A stretch of 64,000 nt of DNA from assembly GCF_003315485.1 (NCBI RefSeq), contig NZ_QNSE01000005.1, positions 186,001 through 250,000 of the forward strand. The letters run 5' to 3'. The stretch is from Marinomonas rhizomae (lineage in GTDB: Bacteria; Pseudomonadota; Gammaproteobacteria; Pseudomonadales; Marinomonadaceae). Positions within the stretch are counted from its first letter, which is position 1. Every line of letters starts with the position of its first letter. The notes beneath the pieces are model-generated. The model did not search any database. It had not been told where the DNA came from and worked only from the letters and a program-made list of their open reading frames with translations. Below are positions 63,189 through 64,000 of the stretch, piece by piece. Both the position numbers and the translations under genes were made by a program.

Positions 63189-63517
63189 CTAAAACTCTTA
63201 TTCCAATTAATGGACTGGCTCTTAAAGTTAGCCCTTTTGGGGCACATTAACCCAATAAGCTCCAAGCTAAATGGCGTCATATCCAATCATTTTTATTGAT
63301 CAAAATATTTTTATCTTTTAACCAATTAACGTTAGCACACATATTTCATGCACGTTCGTTCATTTTTGTAACAATTAGAAATTTGCTAGAAGCTCGTACT
63401 TTGATCGCTTTCAGAAGTGATTTTCTGCATTAAACCAGATGAAGAAGAGAGAAAATAAAGGCAAGTAGGTAACAAAACCAAGGCAAATGATTGATAGTTC
63501 ACCTTGGCTCTTAATAA
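63189..63517. other. Intergenic region without identified gene
   Basis: About 330 AT-rich bases with no credible frame or RNA. They hold the promoter of the Cache-GGDEF-EAL gene and the 3' end of the aminotransferase transcript. Confidence 0.4.
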
Positions 63518-64000
63518 CTATAAAAAACTGAGCCTTTGCGCCGCCTCTATTAAAGTACTTTCTTCTTTTGCAAAGCACAGGCGAATAATACGCTGACCTT
63601 CAGGCGCTTGTTGATAAAACACACTCACCGGGATAGCCGCGACACCTACATGATCGACCAGCCATTCACAAAACGCCACGTCGTCTAGATCACTAATCGC
63701 GCTGTAGTCCAGCAGTTGAAAATACGTTCCTTCGCAAGGCAGTAACGTAAAGCGGCTACCTGCCAATGCCTTCCTCAATACATCGCGCTTTTGTTGATAA
63801 AAACCAGCCAAACCTGCACTTGCTTCAGGAAAAGCCGTTAAATGTTCTCCCAAAGCTTGCTGTAGAGGCGTGACCGTACAGAAAGAAACAAATTGATGTA
63901 CCTTACGAAGTTCCACAGTCAGCTCTTTTGGCGCCACAATGTAGCCCACCTTCCAACCTGTTAGATGAAAGCTTTTACCAAAAGAAGAAACAACTAAGCT
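63518..64000 (-). CDS. PLP-dependent aminotransferase, 5' end beyond window
   Basis: The C-terminal 161 codons are visible and the frame runs on to the right edge. The segment SFGKSFHLTGWKVGYIVAP holds the Schiff-base lysine and the conserved GWKVGY of class I/II aminotransferases. The rest (VSFCTVTPLQQALGEHL, GTYFQLLDYSAI and the final arginine region RIIRLCFAKEESTL) resembles the YbdL/kynurenine-type methionine aminotransferase group. It is an open-ended fragment, so length and start cannot be judged. The amino-acid substrate is inferred only from the subgroup. Confidence 0.88.
   Translation of the reverse strand, partial: SLVVSSFGKSFHLTGWKVGYIVAPKELTVELRKVHQFVSFCTVTPLQQALGEHLTAFPEASAGLAGFYQQKRDVLRKALAGSRFTLLPCEGTYFQLLDYSAISDLDDVAFCEWLVDHVGVAAIPVSVFYQQAPEGQRIIRLCFAKEESTLIEAAQRLSFL

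Noticed and set aside
1..64000. tRNA, rRNA, CRISPR, integrase or attachment sites
   Set aside because: I looked for cloverleaf 3' ends, regular spacer arrays and integrase motifs and saw none. Short tRNA-like or sRNA genes could be missed without a covariance search.

Overview
The window looks like a chromosomal segment of a marine gammaproteobacterium of the Oceanospirillales type, most like Marinomonas. This is an inference from protein character (BCCT and TRAP transporters, a porin, many c-di-GMP enzymes, a polA/thrB/zinc-uptake neighbourhood) and moderate G+C; no database search was run. There are about 47 credible genes, two or three decayed ones, no rRNA or tRNA that I can see and no CRISPR array.

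Left arm (1-12.6 kb, minus strand): a compact probable operon, read right to left. It encodes a TadG-like envelope protein, a 1672-residue surface protein with an N-terminal LEPR-XLL-like motif, a TolC-type outer-membrane lipoprotein, a HlyD adaptor, a HlyD adaptor with a GAF-like N-terminal domain, and a membrane protein joining an M50 (HExxH) protease core to a HlyD domain. No ABC ATPase is encoded in the visible part. This is the best candidate here for an undescribed system: a dedicated export or processing route for a giant surface protein.

12.7-15.4 kb: an intact Cache-type chemoreceptor and, beside it, the decayed remnant of a second chemoreceptor.

15.4-21.6 kb: a zinc-homeostasis locus (zevA-lysE-marC-zevB-zur-znuC-znuB), with a Zur-type operator upstream of zevB and no znuA, followed by thrB. 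An operator with the same 15-bp core precedes the zinc-free ribosomal protein paralogues rpmE2-rpmJ2 at 32 kb, so one Zur circuit can be read from sequence alone.

21.7-33.4 kb: a diguanylate cyclase; polA with unusually GC-rich codons; a very AT-rich membrane-anchored GH3-like gene; and a porin plus MINPP-like phosphatase block bracketed by remnants of REP-associated (RAYT) transposases.

33-48.6 kb: ordinary metabolic and envelope genes. These include a YdjM-like protein, mtgA, a B12-type radical SAM protein, a dual-specificity phosphatase/diacylglycerol kinase fusion, cytochrome b561, a BCCT transporter, oleate hydratase, two zinc alcohol dehydrogenases and an Lrp regulator.

48.7-54.4 kb: a sigma-54 activator followed by a TRAP transporter and a 3-hydroxybutyrate dehydrogenase-like gene. 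Paired palindromes, a -24/-12 promoter and a hairpin between dctP and dctQ let the regulation be read directly.

54.4-64 kb: a glutamate/dicarboxylate symporter and c-di-GMP genes: a GAF-EAL protein, a response regulator-CheC-diguanylate cyclase operon, and a dual Cache-GGDEF-EAL protein. The window ends inside an aminotransferase gene.
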